Of a stretch of 64,000 nt of DNA, positions 60,464 through 64,000 are shown piece after piece. The notes under the pieces were generated by a model. The model ran no database searches and had not been told where the DNA came from. It worked only from the letters and a program-made list of their open reading frames with translations. The translations under genes and the position numbers were made by a program. Numbering within the stretch: the stretch's first letter is position 1; the number at the start of each line of letters is the position of its first letter. The stretch comes from Vibrio diazotrophicus. Lineage in GTDB: Bacteria; Pseudomonadota; Gammaproteobacteria; Enterobacterales; Vibrionaceae. Where the stretch lies: positions 2,480,001 to 2,544,000 of the forward strand of contig NZ_CP151842.1 of assembly GCF_038452265.1 (NCBI RefSeq), in the 5' to 3' direction.

Positions 60464-60604
60464 ATGGACTTATGGCTAGATCTCCTGTTTGGTAATGCAG
60501 TTGGGTTATCTTCAATGCTGGTTATATTCGGCGCTATAGGGCTGATGCTTTTTTATGGCAGCTATTTCATCTACAAAGTGCTGAATGACAAATCTCCTCA
60601 CTAG
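60464..60604 (+). CDS. DUF3149 small membrane protein
   Basis: A 46-residue protein with one long hydrophobic segment (about 13-38: GLSSMLVIFGAIGLMLFYGSYFIYKV) matching DUF3149. The frame opens at 60401, but the ATG at 60464 has a perfect TGGAGGA site. Function unknown; an FNR-like box upstream suggests a link to oxygen or respiration. It has its own terminator. Confidence 0.82.
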   Translation: MDLWLDLLFGNAVGLSSMLVIFGAIGLMLFYGSYFIYKVLNDKSPH

Positions 60605-60643
60605 ATCGCTTAGCATCTATTTTTAAATAGAATCACGCTTTGC

Positions 60644-60676
60644 ACCGGAGTTGATCGCTTGTCTGCTCCGGTTTTT
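60644..60676 (+). terminator. Terminator after the DUF3149 gene
   Basis: 7-bp stem ACCGGAG/CTCCGGT, 15-base loop, T6. The remaining 210 bases before smrA show no gene. Confidence 0.78.
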
Positions 60677-60887
60677 TATTGCCCCCTATCTTTACTCCTA
60701 ATCGAAGTGGCTACTTTGTTAGTTAGATTATTGGTTAGCGAGTTTCTTTGTTAGAGCAGTTACTCCATTCCAATCTTGTCCCTGCCGTTAATCGCAAGCG
60801 CGCTTTGACTACACAAACAGAACTGGTTGCTTGAGCAGTCTTGATTGTTATACTTCCGAGATTCCATGATTAATTCGAGATAGCACT

Positions 60888-61484
60888 ATGTCTAACGATG
60901 ACTTCGAGTCTCAAGATGATTTCGAACTATTTCATCAAATGATGGGTGATGTAAAACCGATCAAGCAAGATACCGCTGAACTTAGTAAGTCTTATCAGGT
61001 TACAGAGGCACAACTCGCTAAACGTGAAGCCGCCATTACCCATTCAGAAAATGACCCTGATTATCTTTCTATCGACCATGCTCCAATGCTAAAACCAGAC
61101 GAGCACGTCGAGTTTAAGCGTGATGGGGTTCAGGACGGGGTCTACAAAAAAATGCGCTTGGGTAAGTACCCGATTCAGGCTCGCCTTGATTTGCACCGCA
61201 AGACACTCAAACAAGCTCGTGAGGAAGTGGTAGCCTTCGTTAATCAATGCATGCGAATGGATATCAGAACCGTGATTATCGTTCATGGCAAAGGAGAACG
61301 TTCTAATCCTCCCGCATTGATGAAAAGTTTTGTCGCGCACTGGTTAACTCAAATGAAAGAAGTGCAATGTATTCATAGTGCGCAGCGCTTCCACGGAGGC
61401 ACAGGCGCTCTTTATGTCTTGTTTAAGAAAAGCGTTGAGAAGAAAAACGAAAACAGAGAGCGCCACCAGAAACGGCTTGGCTAA
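60888..61484 (+). CDS. smrA: Smr-domain endonuclease SmrA
   Basis: A 198-residue protein with a C-terminal Smr domain from about 98 (ARLDLHRKTLKQAREEVVAFV, then IRTVIIVHGKGERSNPPALMKSFVAHWL and HGGTGALYVLFK). Smr domains of this type nick DNA or RNA; the LDLH, HGKG and GGTGAL motifs are those of SmrA/YdaL. The acidic N-terminal part is also typical. It stands alone before rluF with a weak ribosome site. Confidence 0.88.
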   Translation: MSNDDFESQDDFELFHQMMGDVKPIKQDTAELSKSYQVTEAQLAKREAAITHSENDPDYLSIDHAPMLKPDEHVEFKRDGVQDGVYKKMRLGKYPIQARLDLHRKTLKQAREEVVAFVNQCMRMDIRTVIIVHGKGERSNPPALMKSFVAHWLTQMKEVQCIHSAQRFHGGTGALYVLFKKSVEKKNENRERHQKRLG

Positions 61485-61581
61485 GCATAGATACCTGTTA
61501 GAATGCGCCCTCATTCGTTTTTTGAACACATAGATTCGTTTTCAAAAGAAAAAGCCGTTGAGAAACGTTACAGGAGACAAC

Positions 61582-62631
61582 ATGTCACAATCTGAAGGCA
61601 AACGCCTAAACAAATACATCAGCGAAACTGGTTACTGCTCTCGTCGCGAAGCCGACAAATTAATTGACCAAGGTCGAGTGACCATCAATGGTAAGGTTCC
61701 TGAGATGGGTACCAAAGTCACCGATGACGATGAAGTGCTGGTTGACGGTAAGTCACTTCGCACCAAAGAAAAGCCTATCTATATCGCGCTCAACAAACCT
61801 ACTGGTATCACTTGTACTACTGAACGAGATGTTCCGGGGAATATTGTCGATTTTATCGGCCATAAGAGCCGTATTTTCCCTATCGGGCGCTTAGATAAAC
61901 CTTCAGATGGTTTGATTTTCCTGACTAACGATGGCGACATCGTCAACAAGATCCTGCGCGCTGGCAATAATCACGAAAAAGAGTACGTGGTTCGTGTCGA
62001 TAAGCCAATCACACCGGATTTTATTAAGCAGATGTCTACTGGTGTCAGAATTCTCGATACGGTGACCTTGCCATGTAAAGTGGAAATGGAGACCAAGTTT
62101 TCATTTCGTATTGTTCTGACTCAAGGTCTCAACCGTCAAATTCGTCGTATGTGTGAAGCCCTAGGGTATGAAGTATTTAAACTGCGCCGTGTGCGTATTA
62201 TGAATATTTCTTTGGATGGTATTCCAAACGGAAAATGGCGCTATCTGACTGACGCTGAAGTAGCAGAGATTCTGGCGATGTGTGAGGATTCTACGGGTAC
62301 TGAAGAAGCATCAAAAGTTGACGCAAAAGGGCACAATATCCGTAAAGCGACAGATGCGAAACTGTTCGATAGCCGAGAAGAAAACCGAGAATCAAAAGCT
62401 CGCAGAAACCAGAGCTCGAGTTCTTCTAAAGACAAAACTTATCAAGGTCACAATGCTGATACCTTCCGCCATGCGCCAAACTCAAAGAAAGGCAAAGCAA
62501 GAAGTGACAGCCAAGGCAGAGCTCAGCAAGGTAAACCTCAACATAGCAAACCAAATCAGCAAAGTGTGAGAGGCAATAATAAGCCGTCAAACACACCTAG
62601 AGTCGGTGGAACCTTAGGTTTGAAGAAGTAA
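61582..62631 (+). CDS. rluF: 23S rRNA pseudouridine(2604) synthase RluF
   Basis: RluF makes pseudouridine at 23S rRNA 2604. The 349-residue protein has an N-terminal S4 domain (RLNKYISETGYCSRREADKLI at 8-28), the catalytic GRLDKPSDGLIFLTND with the essential aspartate, and GLNRQIRRMCEALGYEV. The C-terminal 100 residues are Lys/Ser/Gln-rich and disordered, longer than in many relatives. The frame opens at 61558 but ATG 61582 has CAGGAGA upstream. Confidence 0.92.
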   Translation: MSQSEGKRLNKYISETGYCSRREADKLIDQGRVTINGKVPEMGTKVTDDDEVLVDGKSLRTKEKPIYIALNKPTGITCTTERDVPGNIVDFIGHKSRIFPIGRLDKPSDGLIFLTNDGDIVNKILRAGNNHEKEYVVRVDKPITPDFIKQMSTGVRILDTVTLPCKVEMETKFSFRIVLTQGLNRQIRRMCEALGYEVFKLRRVRIMNISLDGIPNGKWRYLTDAEVAEILAMCEDSTGTEEASKVDAKGHNIRKATDAKLFDSREENRESKARRNQSSSSSKDKTYQGHNADTFRHAPNSKKGKARSDSQGRAQQGKPQHSKPNQQSVRGNNKPSNTPRVGGTLGLKK

Positions 62632-62660
62632 GAAGTTCAATAAAAACAGAAAAGACAAAA

Positions 62661-62692
62661 ACAGAAAAGGGAGCCTAAGCTCCCTTTTCTGT
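62661..62692. terminator. Terminator between rluF and upp
   Basis: A perfect 14-bp stem (ACAGAAAAGGGAGC with complement) and CTAA loop between the convergent genes; good for both strands. Confidence 0.9.
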
Positions 62693-62720
62693 TCAGTAAC
62701 CTAATTTTCAATAACTTAAG

Positions 62721-63347
62721 TTACTTAGTACCAAAAATCTTATCGCCAGCGTCACCAAGACCCGGAACGATGTAACCTTTGTCATTCAATTTTTCATCAA
62801 TCGCCGCAGTGTAAAGCTCAACATCTGGGTGAGCTTTTTCTAGCGCTTCAATACCTTCTGGTGCAGCAACTAGAACCAATACCTTGATTTGGTTACAGCC
62901 TTTCTCTTTTAACAGATCGATAGTTGCGATCATTGAACCGCCAGTAGCCAGCATTGGGTCAACAACTAGCGCGATACGCTCTTCAATGTTTGAAGCAAGT
63001 TTGTTGAAGTATGGTACTGGCTCTAGAGTTTCTTCATCACGGTAAATACCTACAACACTGATACGAGCGCTTGGGATATGCTCTAGAACGCCATCCATCA
63101 TGCCTAAGCCAGCACGTAGGATTGGAACTACCGTCACTTTTTTACCTTTAATTTGGTCAACCGCTACAGGACCGTTCCAACCATTAATGGTCACTTTCTC
63201 AGTTTCAAAGTCTGCAGTTGCTTCGTAAGTTAATAGACTACCGACTTCCGTCGCTAACTCACGAAAACGCTTAGTGCTGATATCACCTTCTCTCATCAAG
63301 CCTAGTTTATGTTTAACAAGAGGGTGTTTAACTTCAACAACTTTCAT
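62721..63347 (-). CDS. upp: Uracil phosphoribosyltransferase
   Basis: Upp salvages uracil with PRPP to make UMP; it works with the uracil permease at 3-4.4 kb and with PRPP from prs. The 208-residue protein starts MKVVEVKHPLVKHKLGLMR and has the PRPP loop VDPMLATGGSMIATIDLL near 130-147 and the uracil site YIVPGLGDAGDKIFGT at the end. The frame opens at a GTG (63362), but ATG 63347 has GGAG 6 bases before it and gives the standard length. Confidence 0.95.
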   Translation of the reverse strand: MKVVEVKHPLVKHKLGLMREGDISTKRFRELATEVGSLLTYEATADFETEKVTINGWNGPVAVDQIKGKKVTVVPILRAGLGMMDGVLEHIPSARISVVGIYRDEETLEPVPYFNKLASNIEERIALVVDPMLATGGSMIATIDLLKEKGCNQIKVLVLVAAPEGIEALEKAHPDVELYTAAIDEKLNDKGYIVPGLGDAGDKIFGTK

Positions 63348-63434
63348 TTCCATCTCCGGCACAATTTAAATAAACCTCGGGATTATACACCTATTTTTTC
63401 AACTTTACCGACCAAAAATCGCGATAAAAAACTG

Positions 63435-63450
63435 ACGCAAACGTTTTCCT
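63435..63450. promoter_or_regulatory. PurR operator between upp and purM
   Basis: ACGCAAACGTTTTCCT matches the 16-base PurR consensus ACGCAAACGTTTNCNT exactly. It lies 88 bases before upp and 64 before purM, in the divergent gap, so PurR can affect both genes. Confidence 0.88.
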
Positions 63451-63513
63451 TTTTGTTTTAAGCCCTGTAGAATAGCGCCGTTTTCATATCCAATTAGACC
63501 GAGGAACTTCCCC

Positions 63514-64000
63514 GTGAGCGGTAACAAGACTTCACTTAGCTACAAAGATGCTGGCGTAGATATCGATGCAGGCAATGCACTTGTTGAACGAATTAAAGGT
63601 GCTGTAAAGCGTACTCGTCGCCCTGAGGTAATGGGTGGCATTGGTGGCTTTGGTGCATTGTGCGAGCTTCCAACCAAATACAAACAACCTGTACTTGTTT
63701 CTGGTACAGATGGTGTTGGTACCAAACTTCGTCTTGCTTTGGATATGAAAAAGCACGACACCATTGGTATCGACTTAGTGGCTATGTGTGTAAACGACCT
63801 GATTGTACAAGGTGCTGAACCACTGTTTTTCCTAGATTACTATGCAACAGGTAAGCTAGACGTAGACACAGCAGCGGACGTTGTTTCTGGCATTGCTGAT
63901 GGCTGTGTTCAAGCTGGCTGTGCTCTAATCGGTGGTGAAACTGCTGAAATGCCAGGAATGTATGAAGGCGAAGATTACGACGTAGCGGGTTTTTGTGTCG
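63514..64000 (+). CDS. purM: Phosphoribosylformylglycinamidine cyclo-ligase, 5' part
   Basis: PurM makes aminoimidazole ribonucleotide in purine synthesis. The first 162 codons are visible, the rest is cut by the window end. The start is GTG at 63514 with GAGGAAC before it. Landmarks are SLSYKDAGVDIDAGNALVERIK, the GGIGGFGAL loop, VSGTDGVGTKLRLA and GIDLVAMCVNDLIVQGAEPLFFLDYYA, then GGETAEMPGMY. Divergence from upp with a shared PurR box is the normal gammaproteobacterial layout. Confidence 0.95.
   Translation, partial: MSGNKTSLSYKDAGVDIDAGNALVERIKGAVKRTRRPEVMGGIGGFGALCELPTKYKQPVLVSGTDGVGTKLRLALDMKKHDTIGIDLVAMCVNDLIVQGAEPLFFLDYYATGKLDVDTAADVVSGIADGCVQAGCALIGGETAEMPGMYEGEDYDVAGFCV

Overview
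The window is chromosomal DNA of a Vibrio species (Gammaproteobacteria, Vibrionaceae). The evidence is the gene content and order: a polar sheathed-flagellum gene block that carries flgO, flgP and flgT (the Vibrio basal-body ring genes) and two flagellins, a Vibrio-type lipoprotein 5'-nucleotidase, a dense tRNA array, and the hemA-prfA-prmC-sirB2-sirB1-kdsA and lolB-ispE-prs blocks. The exact species cannot be named from the sequence alone.

Layout. 1-4.5 kb: end of bepA, arsC-like and quinone-reductase genes, DUF2069, DUF2066, and the uracil permease uraA behind a perfect PurR palindrome. 4.5-12.5 kb (minus strand): ybaK, nutA, then kdsA-sirB1-sirB2-prmC-prfA-hemA, which belong to one transcription unit reading from hemA. 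12.7-17.2 kb (plus strand): lolB-ispE-prs, pth-ychF. 17.4-19.8 kb: one promoter drives 16 tRNAs (3 Met, 8 Leu-TAG, 5 Gln-TTG), interspersed with four decayed tRNA-Gln copies. 20-40.4 kb: the flagellar/chemotaxis cluster. Most of it is on the minus strand (flgBCDE, flgFGHIJ, flgKL, two flagellins, cheV-cheR, flgO-flgP), with flgA-flgM-flgN and flgT on plus. Sigma-54 sites precede flgB, flgF and flgK, with a weaker one before the first flagellin; sigma-28 sites precede the second flagellin and flgM. This matches the known Vibrio flagellar hierarchy.

40.5-47.5 kb is an integrative element inserted at the 3' end of tRNA-Arg(CCT). It is bounded by a 45-bp direct repeat, with integrase arm-type repeats just inside both ends. 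It encodes a tyrosine integrase, an unknown protein behind two tandem 24-bp palindromes, an AlpA-like regulator, a small winged-helix-like protein, a two-tyrosine HUH replication endonuclease of the phage gpA kind, and two lipoproteins. There are no capsid, packaging, relaxase or conjugation genes. It therefore looks like a satellite-like or plasmid-like replicating island, and it is the best candidate for an undescribed system in the window.

47.5-54.3 kb is a variable, partly AT-rich stretch: small hypothetical proteins, a CSS-motif EAL phosphodiesterase, a GNAT acetyltransferase, an Aer-like PAS chemoreceptor, and an AP2-like hypothetical protein. 54.4-64 kb returns to core genes: gltX, copA with a CueR-type promoter, a TraB/GumN protein, tRNA-Pro(TGG) next to two decayed tandem copies, a DUF3149 micro-membrane protein behind an FNR-like box, smrA, rluF, upp, and the start of purM. 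The last two are divergent genes sharing a PurR box.
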